The position numbers and the translations under genes were made by a program. 64,000 nt of DNA from Oxalicibacterium faecigallinarum. Lineage in GTDB: Bacteria; Pseudomonadota; Gammaproteobacteria; Burkholderiales; Burkholderiaceae_D. Positions 35,708 to 46,600 of the stretch are shown piece by piece. Location of the stretch: contig NZ_BMDI01000003.1 in NCBI RefSeq assembly GCF_014635705.1, positions 1 through 64,000 on the forward strand. Direction: 5' to 3'. Position 1 is the first letter of the stretch; each line of letters opens with the position of its first letter. Below the pieces are notes generated by a model. That model ran no database searches, was not told where the DNA came from, and saw nothing but the letters and a program-made list of their open reading frames with translations.

Positions 35708-38242
35708 TTAGCGTGTCGATGCTGCTTTCTCCAGTTCACGCACCATGCGGGCAACGCGGTCGGTCAGCTTTTCGGTGCTGAGTTTTTCGCGAAAGCGTTC
35801 GACCATCAAGGGAAAGGCGAAGGGTGTGGCACGTTTCGTTTGGTGGACTTGTAGCGTGCGTTGTTGCAATTCTTCCAGTGTGTCACGCAAGCGTGTCAGT
35901 TCGAGCTCCTGCTCCAGTACTTCGCGTTGCGCCTGTGTCAGCAAGAGATTGCCGGCGTCGTGCTTGCGAAAGACTTCGAAGAACAAACTGGACGATGCCT
36001 GCAACTGCCGATTGCTTTTTGGTTGGCCCGGATATCCCTGAAAGATGAGACCGGCGATACGCGCGATTTCCCGAAAGCGTCGTTGCGCCAGTTCGCTTGC
36101 ATTCAGGCTGGCGAGCACATCTTCAAGCAGGTGATCGGTGCTCAGCAGGTTGGCGATGCCTGCCGTGGTTAGCAATGCTTGCCAATTGACCGGAACAGGC
36201 GAAAGCAACTCGAAGCCGTAGTCGTTGATCGAGATCGAAAAGGTACCGGCCTGTTCGCGACTGAAGCGCCATGCCAGCAGAGAAGCGAGACCCACATGGA
36301 CCGAACGACCGGCGAATGGATACATGAACAGATGTTGTCCCTCGCGGCTGTGGGTAATCTCCGCCAGCAGCGAGTGTGCGGTTGGCAACCCCGACCACTG
36401 CTGCTGCAGTTCCAGCAGCGGCACAATGGCCTGCATCTCGGCCCCTTCATACATGCCTTGGGATGCCTGTTCGAGTCTGGTGAGTGCGGCGTGGGCAAGC
36501 TCGGAAGACAGCGGCATGCGCCCGCCTTGCCAGCGTGGAATCGCGCCGCGTGATCCGGTAGCGCGGCGTACATACGCAGCCATCTCGTGCATGCGAACGA
36601 ATTCGAGAATGCGTCCGCCGAACAGGAAGTGATCGCCGGCTTTCAGACGCGAGATGAACGATTCCTCAATCGAACCGATCGTGCCGCCAGATAAGTATTT
36701 CACCTGCACGCTGGCATCGGAAACGATGGTGCCGATGCCCATGCGATGGCGACGCGCAATCGTGTTGTCCGGCACGCGAAAGATACCGTGCTCGTCCGGC
36801 AAGACACGTCGGTATTCTGGATAAACGGTCAGACTTTGCCCGCCGCGCGCAACGAAATCGAGTGCCCATTGCCATTCCTCCAGCGTCAGGTTGCGATAGG
36901 CATAGGTCGTGCGGACTTCGTCATACAGTTCTTGTGAGGTAAAGCCGCCGCCGAGGGCGATCGTCACCAGATGCTGTACCAGGACGTCGAGCGGTTTGTT
37001 GGGGATGGCACGGGCTTCGATCTGCCCACGCGCGACGGCATCCCGTGCGCCCGCTGCCTCCAATAGTTCGAGGCTGCTGGTCGGCACCAGTGTCACGCGT
37101 GAGACGCGCCCCGGTGCATGACCACTGCGACCTGCACGTTGCAGCAGGCGAGCGACACCGCGTGCACTGCCGATCTGCAATACACGTTCGACCGGCAGAA
37201 AGTCCACGCCGAGATCAAGGCTGGACGTGCAAATCACGGCTTTTAGTTCGCCGTTCTTGAGACCTCGTTCCACCCATTCCCGCACACTCTTGTCCAACGA
37301 GCCATGGTGCAGGGCGATGAGACCGGCCCATTCCGGTTTGGCTTCCAGCATATTTTGATACCAGATCTCGGCTTGCGAGCGCGTGTTGGTGAATGCCAGC
37401 GTGGTCTGATGCCTGTCGATTTCGGCAATGACAGCAGGCAGCATTTGCAGGCCCAGGTGTCCGCCCCAGGGAAAGCGCGAAGGATGATCGGGAATCAGGG
37501 TATCGACCACGATGCGTTTCTTGCTCGCGCCTTCGACCAGGACGCCATTTGCAGAAGCATCGCCTAGCAGCGCATCCTGCGATTGCTGCAGATTGCCGAG
37601 CGTGGCAGACAGTCCCCAGATCACGAGATCGGGGTTCCAGCGACGCAGGCGTGCCAATGCCAGCTGGGTCTGCGAGCCGCGCTTGTTCCCCATGAGTTCG
37701 TGCCATTCGTCGACAATGACGACATCAAGCCGGCGGAACTGCTCGCGCGCATCGGTGCGGCTTAAAAGCAGCGTCAGACTTTCCGGTGTCGTAACGAGTG
37801 CCGGCGGCAGTTTCCTGTCTTGTCGTGCGCGTTCCGATGAGCTGGTATCGCCGGTTCGCATGCCAACCTGCCAGTCGGGGAGCAAGGCCGCGAGCGGCTC
37901 CTCCAGCGCCCGAACCGTATCGGCCGCCAAGGCACGCATGGGTGTCAGCCACAGTACGCGCAAGCCCCCTTGCTGACGACCGGCTCCTTGAGACAAGACA
38001 CGCAGCAACGCCGCAAACCAGACTGCATAGGTTTTGCCGGAGCCGGTTGTCGCATGCAGCAGGCCGGATTTTCCCTTTTGCGCCGCGCGCCAGACCGTGC
38101 GCTGGAAGGGAAAGACTTTCCAGTCCCGCGCCGCGAACCAGGCATCGATCTGCTGTAGCGGCGTGGCGTCGCGCGCTGTTGGTGACGTGATGTCGACAGC
38201 ATCGGCCTGAGTAACAGTCGGACGCGAAGTACGTGCATTCAT
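35708..38242 (-). CDS. Ligase-associated DEXH-box helicase (Lhr-core type)
   Basis: 844 residues. Superfamily 2 helicase with [15 protein letters not shown] (Walker A), VIVDEWHEL (DEWH box), [23 protein letters not shown] and [13 protein letters not shown] (motif VI). It continues into the Lhr-specific winged-helix and beta-sheet part (about 420-800) and a charged C-terminal coil. Family members are 3'-5' DNA helicases or DNA-RNA unwinders. Its start overlaps the ligase stop by four bases, so ligase, helicase and PdeM are coupled. The first ~35 residues are variable and polar. Confidence 0.92.
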   Translation of the reverse strand: MNARTSRPTVTQADAVDITSPTARDATPLQQIDAWFAARDWKVFPFQRTVWRAAQKGKSGLLHATTGSGKTYAVWFAALLRVLSQGAGRQQGGLRVLWLTPMRALAADTVRALEEPLAALLPDWQVGMRTGDTSSSERARQDRKLPPALVTTPESLTLLLSRTDAREQFRRLDVVIVDEWHELMGNKRGSQTQLALARLRRWNPDLVIWGLSATLGNLQQSQDALLGDASANGVLVEGASKKRIVVDTLIPDHPSRFPWGGHLGLQMLPAVIAEIDRHQTTLAFTNTRSQAEIWYQNMLEAKPEWAGLIALHHGSLDKSVREWVERGLKNGELKAVICTSSLDLGVDFLPVERVLQIGSARGVARLLQRAGRSGHAPGRVSRVTLVPTSSLELLEAAGARDAVARGQIEARAIPNKPLDVLVQHLVTIALGGGFTSQELYDEVRTTYAYRNLTLEEWQWALDFVARGGQSLTVYPEYRRVLPDEHGIFRVPDNTIARRHRMGIGTIVSDASVQVKYLSGGTIGSIEESFISRLKAGDHFLFGGRILEFVRMHEMAAYVRRATGSRGAIPRWQGGRMPLSSELAHAALTRLEQASQGMYEGAEMQAIVPLLELQQQWSGLPTAHSLLAEITHSREGQHLFMYPFAGRSVHVGLASLLAWRFSREQAGTFSISINDYGFELLSPVPVNWQALLTTAGIANLLSTDHLLEDVLASLNASELAQRRFREIARIAGLIFQGYPGQPKSNRQLQASSSLFFEVFRKHDAGNLLLTQAQREVLEQELELTRLRDTLEELQQRTLQVHQTKRATPFAFPLMVERFREKLSTEKLTDRVARMVRELEKAASTR

Positions 38243-39858
38243 GCCAGCATGTCCTTTAGCACATCCAGCGTATCTGCCTGCTCGACTTCCTTATCGTCGC
38301 GTATGCGCAGGATGCGCGGAAAACGTACGGCAAGGCCGGCCTTGTGTCGTGTCGAAGCGGCAATGCCTTCGAAGCCGATTTCGAACACCATGGTGGGCTT
38401 CACGCTGCGCACGGGGCCGAACTTCTCGATCGTCGTGCGCCGAATGGCGGCATCGACCTTGGCGATCTCGGCATCGGTCAGGCCCGAGTAGGCTTTGGCA
38501 AACGGAACCAGCTTGCGTGTGCCATCGGCTTCCGTGTCCCAAACGGCGAAGGTGTAATCGGTATAAAGCGAGGCACGGCGACCATGGCCCGCCTGTGCAT
38601 AGATGAGTACGGCATCGACTGCGCGCGGATCGATTTTCCATTTCCACCAGACACCGACATCGCGCGTGCGGCCGACGCCGTAGTGCGCATCGGCGCGCTT
38701 GAGCATCATGCCTTCGACGAGACGCGAGCGCGAGGTTGCACGTATGGTCTCCAGCTCTCGCCAATCGGCGGCGACGATCAGCGGCGAAAGACGTAAGGCG
38801 GGATGATCTGCTTGCGCCACGACTTTTTCGAGCAGGGCACGGCGTGACGACTGGGGCGTGCTGCGCATGTCCTGCCCTTCGTGTTCGAGCAGATCGTAGG
38901 CCACCAGGACAGCCGGCAGATCGTTCAAGAGCTTGGTACTGACGGTCTTGCGGCCGATACGCTTTTGCAGGTCGGCGAATGGTGCAGGCATGTCATCGCG
39001 CCACACCAGAATTTCGCCATCGATCACCGTTCCTTCGAGGAGGGCAATCGAAATCAGTTCGGGAAAGCGATCGGTGATCAGTTCCTCTCCGCGTGACCAC
39101 AGCCAGCTTTGGTGTTGCCGGCGCACGAGTTGTGCGCGTATGCCGTCGTACTTCCATTCGACCAGCCACTCATCTGTTGCCCCCAGTGTCTGGGGTTCAG
39201 CGTTCAGTTGATGAGCGAGAAAGAACGGATACGGTTGGCCGCCACGCAACAGGTGTTCGTCATGCGTGACCGGAGCGATCAGTTGCGCGTAGCGTTCGGC
39301 AGTCGGTTGCGTACGACCATCGGTCCAGCCGATCAGACGTTGCGCCACAAGCTTGCTATCAAGCTCGGCGACTTCGGCCAGCGCGCGCGTGACGAGCAGT
39401 TTGGAAACGCCAACCCGAAAACCGCCGCCAATCAATTTGATGAGGAGGAAGCGTTCGCGCCAGTCTGTTTCATTCCACCAGCCGTACAACGCGGTTCGTA
39501 TGGTTTCCGGATCGGCGCCGCGCAAGGGGGCAATGCGTTCAGTCATCCATTCGGCCAGTCCCACATCGCTGCTCTGCTGCGGTGGTGGCAGGACGTGCGC
39601 AATCGTCTCCGCCAGATCACCGACGGCATGGTAGGACTCGTCGAACAGCCATTCGGCAATCTGCGCATAGTCGATGGCGAACTGGCGTAACAACTTGGTC
39701 GGTACGGCCTGCCGCGGCTTTCCGCCGGCAAGAAAATAGACGGCCCATGCAGCGTGCTCGGCTGCGGCGTGGCGGAAGTAATTCCTGAGCGCCTCGAGCT
39801 TGCGATTGGTGCCCGTCGTTTCATCGAGTCCGGCATAGAGACGGGCGAAGTCACGCAT
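38239..39858 (-). CDS. ATP-dependent DNA ligase (ligase-associated cluster)
   Basis: 539 residues from the ATG at 39858. The N-terminal DNA-binding domain (about 1-180) begins [16 protein letters not shown]. The adenylation domain has [12 protein letters not shown], with the nucleophilic Lys near residue 236. It also has [25 protein letters not shown] and WWKWKID (motif V), and an OB-fold closes the protein. It seals nicks using ATP, in addition to the NAD-dependent ligase all bacteria carry. The start overlaps the exonuclease stop by eight bases. A longer in-frame extension lies within the exonuclease gene and is rejected. Confidence 0.93.
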   Translation of the reverse strand: MRDFARLYAGLDETTGTNRKLEALRNYFRHAAAEHAAWAVYFLAGGKPRQAVPTKLLRQFAIDYAQIAEWLFDESYHAVGDLAETIAHVLPPPQQSSDVGLAEWMTERIAPLRGADPETIRTALYGWWNETDWRERFLLIKLIGGGFRVGVSKLLVTRALAEVAELDSKLVAQRLIGWTDGRTQPTAERYAQLIAPVTHDEHLLRGGQPYPFFLAHQLNAEPQTLGATDEWLVEWKYDGIRAQLVRRQHQSWLWSRGEELITDRFPELISIALLEGTVIDGEILVWRDDMPAPFADLQKRIGRKTVSTKLLNDLPAVLVAYDLLEHEGQDMRSTPQSSRRALLEKVVAQADHPALRLSPLIVAADWRELETIRATSRSRLVEGMMLKRADAHYGVGRTRDVGVWWKWKIDPRAVDAVLIYAQAGHGRRASLYTDYTFAVWDTEADGTRKLVPFAKAYSGLTDAEIAKVDAAIRRTTIEKFGPVRSVKPTMVFEIGFEGIAASTRHKAGLAVRFPRILRIRDDKEVEQADTLDVLKDMLA

Positions 39859-40888
39859 GGGTCGGTGCCTCGCTTTGATCAGCAGCGCTGGGGTCCTTCT
39901 CTCCGTCTTCGTCACCGTATTCGGTTTCGAACGAACCTGCATCGAGACCGTTTTCGCGCAGCCATCGTACAAGCACGGCGACCTGACCGTGCGTGACCAT
40001 CACACGTTGCGCTTCGGTGGCGCGAATCGCCTGCATCAGGCCCGGCCAGTCGGCATGGTCGGACAGGACAAAGCCGCGATCAACGGCGCGTCTTCGGCGC
40101 GCCCCGCGCAATTGCATCCAGCCGCTGGCGAAGGAATCGCTGTAGTCGCCGAACCGGCGCATCCAGGTGGAGCCGCCGGCAGAAGGTGGGGCGATGACGA
40201 TGGCATTGCGGTAAAAGGCCTTGTCCTTGATCTCGCTTGCCAGATAGACGTCAGGCAGCTTTACGCCCGCTTCGCGATATACGCGATTCAACGGCTCAAC
40301 GGCGCCGTGGCAGACGATTGGGCCGATGCTGGTATCGAGTCCGTGCAGGATGCGTTGTGCCTTGCCAAACGCATAGCAAAACACCACGCTGCAACGGCCG
40401 TTGTCTGCATTGCGCCGCCACCATTGATTGATGTCGTCGAATATCCGTTGTTGCGGTTGCCAGCGGTAGATGGGCAGCCCGAAGGTGGATTCGGTGATGA
40501 AGGCATGACAGCGGACGGGCTCGAAGGTGGCGCAGGTGGCATCGGGTTCGACCTTGTAATCGCCAGAGGCCACCCAGATTTCGCCCTTGTGTTCCATGCG
40601 TACTTGTGCGGAACCGAGCACATGACCAGCCGGGTGCAGCGAGATGCGGACGCCATTATGTTCGATCGTTTCGCCATAAGGCAGGGTGTCGAGCGAGATA
40701 TCGCCAAGACGGGCGCGCAGAATACCCGCGCTTTGTTCGGTTGCCAGATACTTTGTGTGACCGACGCGTGCGTGGTCAGAATGCCCGTGCGTGATGATGG
40801 CACGCGCAACAGGACGCCATGGGTCGATATAGAAATCACCAGGGACGCAATAAAGCCCTTCCTTTCTCGCCACCACCATGTCGCTCAT
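39851..40888 (-). CDS. Ligase-associated DNA exonuclease (metallo-beta-lactamase fold)
   Basis: 345 residues from the ATG at 40888 (GGAGAAACC upstream). THGHSDHARVG (His34, His36, Asp38, His39) is the metal site. PAGHVLGSAQVRMEH and VASGDYKVEPDATC follow the beta-CASP/CPSF-like family, and FVLSDHADWPGL and VMVTHGQVAVL stand in the C-terminal part. It is the first of four co-transcribed repair genes, expected to trim ends before ligation. An in-frame upstream extension of 48 codons lacks family character. Confidence 0.9.
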   Translation of the reverse strand: MSDMVVARKEGLYCVPGDFYIDPWRPVARAIITHGHSDHARVGHTKYLATEQSAGILRARLGDISLDTLPYGETIEHNGVRISLHPAGHVLGSAQVRMEHKGEIWVASGDYKVEPDATCATFEPVRCHAFITESTFGLPIYRWQPQQRIFDDINQWWRRNADNGRCSVVFCYAFGKAQRILHGLDTSIGPIVCHGAVEPLNRVYREAGVKLPDVYLASEIKDKAFYRNAIVIAPPSAGGSTWMRRFGDYSDSFASGWMQLRGARRRRAVDRGFVLSDHADWPGLMQAIRATEAQRVMVTHGQVAVLVRWLRENGLDAGSFETEYGDEDGEKDPSAADQSEAPTHA

Positions 40889-41054
40889 GGTTTCTCCGAT
40901 CAATGCCCGCTTAACAGAGGTATCGCGAATCTTTATATAAGGTTCGTTTTGCAGATTGCCAGTCGCTGCGGGGAAGGTCTGTACGCGCATTAACAGAATG
41001 AGGTAGAGATCGGCCTGCATGGTGTTGTTCACATCAAAAAGAATCCTCCAACGA

Positions 41055-41084
41055 TTGCGTCAAAATGCCGTACGGCAATATAAG
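41055..41084 (+). promoter_or_regulatory. Candidate csbD promoter with palindrome in its spacer
   Basis: TTGCGT (41055-41060), an 18-bp spacer and TATAAG (41079-41084) face csbD. The spacer contains the perfect 12-bp palindrome TGCCGTACGGCA (41066-41077), a likely operator position. The divergent exonuclease gene starts 160 bp away, so the site could also serve that operon. Confidence 0.35.
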
Positions 41085-41201
41085 CAGGTATGTGATTTAG
41101 CGCACGGATTCCCCTGTTTTTTTTGGGCAAAGTACGCATGAAAGTTGAGCAATCCCGCTCGTCTGGCGTGAATCGCCATTACTTTTTGCAGGAGAATAGA
41201 C

Positions 41202-41384
41202 ATGAATAAAGAACAAGTTAAAGGCACTGCTAAAGATATCGCTGGTAAAGCACAACAGAAAGCTGGCGAACTGATCGGCAGCAAGGAACAGCAAGCCAAA
41301 GGTATGGCCAAGCAGGTCGAAGGTAAAACCGAGAAGGCCTACGGCGACGTGAAAGAAAGCGTCAAGGACAGCACCAAGAAGTAA
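41202..41384 (+). CDS. CsbD-family stress protein
   Basis: 60 residues, starting MNKEQVKGTAKDIAGKAQQK with the repeated KG/KA pattern of CsbD proteins; highly charged, no Cys or Trp. These small proteins are strongly induced by general stress in many bacteria but their mode of action is unknown. GCAGGAGAATAG gives a strong ribosome binding site. A terminator follows at 41414-41439, so the gene is monocistronic. Confidence 0.9.
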   Translation: MNKEQVKGTAKDIAGKAQQKAGELIGSKEQQAKGMAKQVEGKTEKAYGDVKESVKDSTKK

Positions 41385-41413
41385 TCCTCTGCGAGTAATA
41401 CTCGCTGTTGATG

Positions 41414-41439
41414 AAAGCCCATCCTCGGATGGGCTTTTT
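41414..41439 (+). terminator. Terminator after csbD
   Basis: Arms AAAGCCCATC and GATGGGCTTT enclose CTCG, followed by TT. Confidence 0.85.
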
Positions 41440-41589
41440 GCTTTCCGATCGTGCGATGCACGGATGGTTGATAACTGGGACTGATCAGCTGATAACAATG
41501 CCTGCCTTGGTGCTCGGCCCAGTCACTTTTATACTGCTTGCGGTTCGTGTTCCGCAAAGAACAAGTGAATACCAGGCAAGAGGGAAGAG

Positions 41590-41889
41590 ATGACACGGGA
41601 AAGCGCAATGTCGATGCCGATCGAGTACAACGGGTTCAAATTGATGGTTACGGTCGAGCGTCAAACGCCTGATCAGGCGGGCTCGTACTGGCGTGGCCAT
41701 TTTGATTTTTGGCGAGAAAATAGCGCACAGGCGCGTGCAGGAACAGTCAGTCGTGCCGAACCCAATCCGGTTGATGCACGCAACAAGACATTGCGCATTG
41801 CGAAATCCATCATCGATGCCGAAATGGTACGCGAGCAGGCAATCCGATGCACTCGTCCGAACATTGTTGAAATGGCGTCAAGTCTTTGA
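41590..41889 (+). CDS. Small protein of unknown function
   Basis: 99 residues that I do not recognise. GAAGAG lies directly before the ATG. The sequence is soluble and mixed in charge (IEYNGFKLMVTVERQTPDQAG, then a polar centre), ending in a predicted helix (TLRIAKSIIDAEMVREQAI). No Cys except one near the C-terminus. It sits between csbD and rhlE with its own flanking space. The coding strand and frame are supported only by the start context and plausible composition. Confidence 0.55.
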   Translation: MTRESAMSMPIEYNGFKLMVTVERQTPDQAGSYWRGHFDFWRENSAQARAGTVSRAEPNPVDARNKTLRIAKSIIDAEMVREQAIRCTRPNIVEMASSL

Positions 41890-41916
41890 TAAATCACGTC
41901 TTTCTGTCGTCAGGCG

Positions 41917-41922
41917 TATAAT
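41917..41922 (+). promoter_or_regulatory. Candidate -10 element (TATAAT) of rhlE
   Basis: A consensus TATAAT follows the stop of the small gene at 41889. No good -35 stands at 17 bp. If used, the rhlE message has a leader of about 165 nt containing a GGCAG/CTGCC stem near 41955-41972. Confidence 0.4.
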
Positions 41923-42092
41923 GTGGAATTTCCGTCTGGGGCGGGAATTTGTTCAGGGCAGGACTGCCTGCCAGAACTGAATGAGCGCAGTCCCCGACCT
42001 TTGACGCGTCATCACCACTATCGAAAGAGTCAGGTTTTGCCTAACCATTGCGTTTGCAGTGGTTATCGTTGCAAGCAAGCCTGCTGCATATC

Positions 42093-43589
42093 ATGTCTGA
42101 CATTCAGTCCGTATCGCCCACCGCAACTCCCGCTGCCTCGCCTGTCACTGCATCCGCCACCGTTCGTTTTCAGGATTTTGGTCTTGCACCGGAGATTTTG
42201 CGCGCTTTGAACGAGCAGGGTTATGAACACCCGACACCGATTCAGGCGGAAGCCATTCCGGTTGTCTTGCAAGGCAAGGATGTGATGGGAGCAGCACAAA
42301 CCGGTACCGGTAAAACGGCAGGTTTTTCGCTGCCGATCATTCAGTTATTGCTGGCACATGCCAATACCAGCATGTCGCCAGCGCGCCATCCGGTGCGCGC
42401 GCTGATCCTGACGCCGACGCGCGAACTGGCCGATCAGGTGGCGGATAACGTCAAGGCTTATTCGCGTCACACGCCGTTGCGTTCGGCCGTGGTGTTTGGT
42501 GGCGTGGATATCGGTCCGCAAACTGTCACCTTGCGATCGGGTGTGGAAATCGTTATCGCGACACCGGGTCGTTTGCTCGATCACGTGCAACAAAAAACCG
42601 TCAATCTGGCGCAGACACAGATTCTGGTGATGGATGAAGCGGATCGTATGCTGGACATGGGCTTCTTGCCTGATCTGCAGCGCATCATCAACCTGCTGCC
42701 GAAGCAGCGCCAGAACCTGATGTTTTCGGCGACTTTCTCGCCCGAAATCAAGAAACTCGCGGGCAGCTTCCTCAAGAATCCGGTGACGATCGAAGTGGCA
42801 CGCAGCAATGCAACTAACGATAACGTCAAGCAGATCATTTACAAGGTTGAGGAAGAGGCCAAGGCGGATGCGGTGTCGCACATCATTCGCGAACGCGGTC
42901 TCAAGCAGGTCATCGTATTTTCCAATACCAAGATCGGAGCCTCGCGTCTGGCGCGTCATCTGGTCAACGGCGGCGTCAAGGCCGCAGCGATTCACGGCGA
43001 CAAGTCGCAAGGCGAACGCATGCAGGCGCTGGATCAGTTCAAGTCCGGCGAGGTTGAAGTCTTGGTCGCGACCGATGTCGCAGCACGCGGTCTCGATATT
43101 GCCGAACTGCCTTGCGTGATCAATGTGGATTTGCCCTACAACGCCGAAGATTATGTGCACCGCATCGGTCGTACGGGTCGTGCCGGCGCAAAAGGCGATG
43201 CCATTTCGTTCTGCTCGGACAAGGAAACACGTTTGCTGGCCGATATCGAGAAGCTGACCAAGCAATCGTTGAAACCGGAAGCGCTGAGCGGGCTGGTCGT
43301 CTCGCGTGGTGGTGATCGTCGTCAGGAGCGCGGTACCCGTCGCGATGAGGGAAGAGCTTCTCCGCAACGTGCAGCAGCCGGCGAACACGCCGGTCACAGC
43401 TACACGCCGGGCGCGCGTGGTGCTTATGCCCCACCACGTCGTGAAAAGGTTGATCCATTTTTCACGCAACCTTATGAACCATCGAGCACGACAGCGAGCG
43501 AGACACAAGCAGTCGACAGCAAGTCGTCGTCGATCAAACCGCAAAAAAACAAAGTGGCAGCGTTGCTGGGTGGCACACCGAAACGCTGA
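42093..43589 (+). CDS. rhlE: DEAD-box RNA helicase, RhlE type
   Basis: 498 residues from the ATG at 42093. Motifs in order: GYEHPTPIQ (Q motif), AQTGTGKT (I), PTRELADQV (Ia), TPGRLLDHV (Ib), VMDEADRMLDMGF (II), FSATFS (III), VIVFSNTK (IV), TDVAARGLDIAELPCVIN (V) and HRIGRTGRAG (VI). The C-terminal ~110 residues are basic and low in complexity (Arg, Ala, Ser), typical of RhlE tails that bind RNA. The enzyme remodels structured RNA in ribosome assembly or mRNA decay. A leader of roughly 165 nt and the lack of a clear Shine-Dalgarno hint at post-transcriptional control. A strong terminator follows. Confidence 0.9.
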   Translation: MSDIQSVSPTATPAASPVTASATVRFQDFGLAPEILRALNEQGYEHPTPIQAEAIPVVLQGKDVMGAAQTGTGKTAGFSLPIIQLLLAHANTSMSPARHPVRALILTPTRELADQVADNVKAYSRHTPLRSAVVFGGVDIGPQTVTLRSGVEIVIATPGRLLDHVQQKTVNLAQTQILVMDEADRMLDMGFLPDLQRIINLLPKQRQNLMFSATFSPEIKKLAGSFLKNPVTIEVARSNATNDNVKQIIYKVEEEAKADAVSHIIRERGLKQVIVFSNTKIGASRLARHLVNGGVKAAAIHGDKSQGERMQALDQFKSGEVEVLVATDVAARGLDIAELPCVINVDLPYNAEDYVHRIGRTGRAGAKGDAISFCSDKETRLLADIEKLTKQSLKPEALSGLVVSRGGDRRQERGTRRDEGRASPQRAAAGEHAGHSYTPGARGAYAPPRREKVDPFFTQPYEPSSTTASETQAVDSKSSSIKPQKNKVAALLGGTPKR

Positions 43590-43608
43590 TGCAGATGATC
43601 CGGAAATC

Positions 43609-43638
43609 AAAAGGGCGCTCACCATGAGCGCCCTTTTT
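43609..43638. terminator. Bidirectional terminator between rhlE and the glycan operon
   Basis: Arms AAAAGGGCGCTCA (43609-43621) and TGAGCGCCCTTTT (43625-43637) enclose three bases, with A and T tracts at the ends. It serves both convergent transcripts; the glycosyltransferase stop codon overlaps its right edge. Confidence 0.9.
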
Positions 43639-46600
43639 AATCCGGCAGCCAGGCCTTGCGCCACGCCAGCAGATTGTCATCTGCCAGCATCCAGTTTCTG
43701 CGCACGATGGCCTGCAAGGCATCGCCGCGTCGCGCGTTCTCTTGCGGATCGGCAAGGTGCATGCGGATCGCATTGACCCATTCACTGAAACGATTCTTCA
43801 CACGTGTTGCCGGCAGATCGTCGTATTGGTAACAGCGGACATCGCTGCAGATGACAGGGAAGCCGCAAGCGCCATATTCGAGCAAGCGCAAATTGCTTTT
43901 GCATTGATTAAAGAGATGATCTTCTACCGGTGCCAATGCCAGATCGAGGTTGAGATCGGCTAGGGCTTGCGGATACTGCTGGATCGGTATGCCCGCATGC
44001 AGTTCATGAATGTAAGGACGTAGTTTGTCCGGACACATCCCGAAGAACACCCACTCGACTTCGTTGGCCAGTTCCCTGACAACATCGGCGATCAGTTCCA
44101 GATCGCCGCTATGACTGTTGCCACCCGCCCAGCCGACACGTGGCTTGGTCGAGGTGTGCCGCTTACCTTGCAAATTGCCCCACCAGTCCGCAGGCAGACG
44201 ATTTTCGATTACGCGGATGTCGGCATGCAGACCGGCAAACGCTTCTTTCAACGCATCGGTAGAGACGACAAAGCGATCGACATGGGCCAAGCCTTGTCTT
44301 ATGCGCTTCAAGACATCTTTGTCTATGTTTTGCTTGTTGATGTTCTTCATCGACAGATTGGGCAGATAGTCGTCCAGTTCGTACACTTTGAACGCATTTG
44401 AAAACTGTTTCATTCTGCGTAACGCTTCGATGCGTTCTGGCGAAGTAGGGCGCTGCATTACAAGGACATCTGGCGCAAACCGCTCCAGCGTGGTCGGTGA
44501 CAGGATCTGGCTGGAAAGTGTGCCGTCGATCAGGCCCGCATTGCACATGGCAAGTGTGGGCTGGATGATGCGGTAATGGCCACAGCCATACGGATCGGCA
44601 TGGTGGGCCAGTACGACAGGCAAAGGGCGCCAGGCTTGCAAGGGGCGCCACGCCAGCTGTGGTGCAGCCAGCTTGAAGCCTTCGTTGTCTTGCAGAGAAA
44701 AACCGGGATTGTAGGCCGGGTCACGCGCAAGTACGGGGAGCCAGCGCGCATACATTGCATCTTCCTCGGCAGAGCCGACCGGCCTGGTAGGTGGCATGTC
44801 CATCAGTAGTCGCGTACGCGGCGTCCAGACATTGAGGAAGCCGGCTTGTTGCAACTTCAGGCAAAGATCGACATCAGTCCAGCGCGAGAGCAGCGGCTCT
44901 TCATCGAATCCGCCTGCTTCCATGAACAAGGTGCGGCGCAGAAGCAGACATTCCGCGCTCAAAGCCGAATAGTTCTGATCGAGTCGCAAGCGCTGCATAT
45001 AGCCGTTGTCATCATGCGCCAGTCCCTCGAATGCACTGCCCGCCGGGCTGTTGAGTCCGAGCAGCAGGCCGGCATGACGTATTTTGCCGTCGGCAGACAA
45101 CAGCTTGGCACCGACTGCGCCTACTTCCGGCCGCAAGGCGTGATTCAACAGTTGTTGAAGCCAGTCCTTATGCAGTACGGCAGCGCCATCGCCGAGCCAG
45201 AGCAGAAAATCACCACGCGCCTGCTGGGCTGCTTCATTACGTAGCCGCGCATCGGAAACGCTTTCGGAAAAACGCAGAACACGCAGTTGTGCCGCCTGAA
45301 TCGCTTCAATACCAGCCAGCCAGTTACGCATATCTGCAGCCTGATTGCCGTGATCCAGCAGCAGTACTTCGTAATTCGTGTACTGGGTGTTTTCCAGCAG
45401 GCTCTCCAGACAGCGCTGTGCCTGCGGCAGGCGATCCTTTACGATCACCAAAATGCTGACAAATGGCTGTTGCGTGTGACCGTAATCAATTTCGTAGCAG
45501 CGCGGAAAATGGCTACGGATGCTTGCTTGCGGATAGCCACGATTGTTCAGATGCTGCGCAATGGCCACCTGCTCATCCGCATGTTCTTGCATGCTGGATG
45601 CATTGGCAATCAACAGGGGCTCGCTGACGTGCGCAATGCAGCCCAAACCAAACTGCTCGATCAAGCGCAATTGATACGCCAGTTCAAATGCACGACCGTT
45701 TGACGACGAAAAGCCACCTTGTTCCACTAAGGCTGTACGACGGAAAAGCCAATGCGGTGACATGCTTGCCGGAAAACTGAGCAGCAGATCGAGATTGGTA
45801 TCCGGACGCAGCAGCACGCCTAGTTCGTCATCGTTCAGACGAACGAGTTCATCTGCATAAACGGCCTGACAGCTATCCGGCAGGATCGGCAGATCGAGCG
45901 CAACCATCAGCAGCCCGCTTTGCAAAAATTCACTGCCTGCTTCTGCGACAAGGAGCCAGTCTGCTTGCGATCTCGCCAGATAATCGTTGATCGCAGTCAC
46001 CGGATGCGTATGGTCTTCTAGCGTGATGACCGTGACCTTCTCATCGCAGTCTGTGTGAGGCTGTGTGGTGAACACCACGATCTCAATGTGGCGATACAGG
46101 TTGACCCGTTCAAGATGATCGAGCGACCGCTTGAGTGCATCCGATGCATCGGGTGCATCACCTTGATTGAGCAACATGACGGCAATACGCGGGCCGCCAT
46201 TCTGCTCGGCAAGGCGTTGGTTGATTAGTGCCTGCTCGGCGGGAATCGGTCTGCGTGCCTCCAGCCAGGAAGATAAAGACACACTGCCTAAGCCGACGGC
46301 GCGTCGTAACGCATCCAGCAGGTTGATCGGCTTGAATGTCCGTGCTTTCAGACGCGTGATGGGGGCCACGCTGACAAACCGGTTGTCTCCCGATGTGCGA
46401 TACCATCCCAGATCGCGTATCGCTTGTCGAAAGTCGGCGTGCCCCTGATCGCCAATGCCAACCTTGTCACGGCCTGCCTGACTGAATTGTGAGTTGGATA
46501 CGCGGAACTTGGTTAATGGCTTGGAGAGGAAAGCTAGATTGCCGCGTTGTAGCAGCTTGGCGTACAAGGCCAGATCACCAACCCAATGGATCATCTTGCC

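Noticed and set aside
39857-40993. 378-residue plus-strand open frame
   Set aside because: Opposite the MBL exonuclease, which has metal-binding motifs and a good ribosome binding site.
42345-43664. 439-residue minus-strand open frame
   Set aside because: Antisense to rhlE, whose nine helicase motifs are unambiguous; it also runs through the terminator at 43609-43638.
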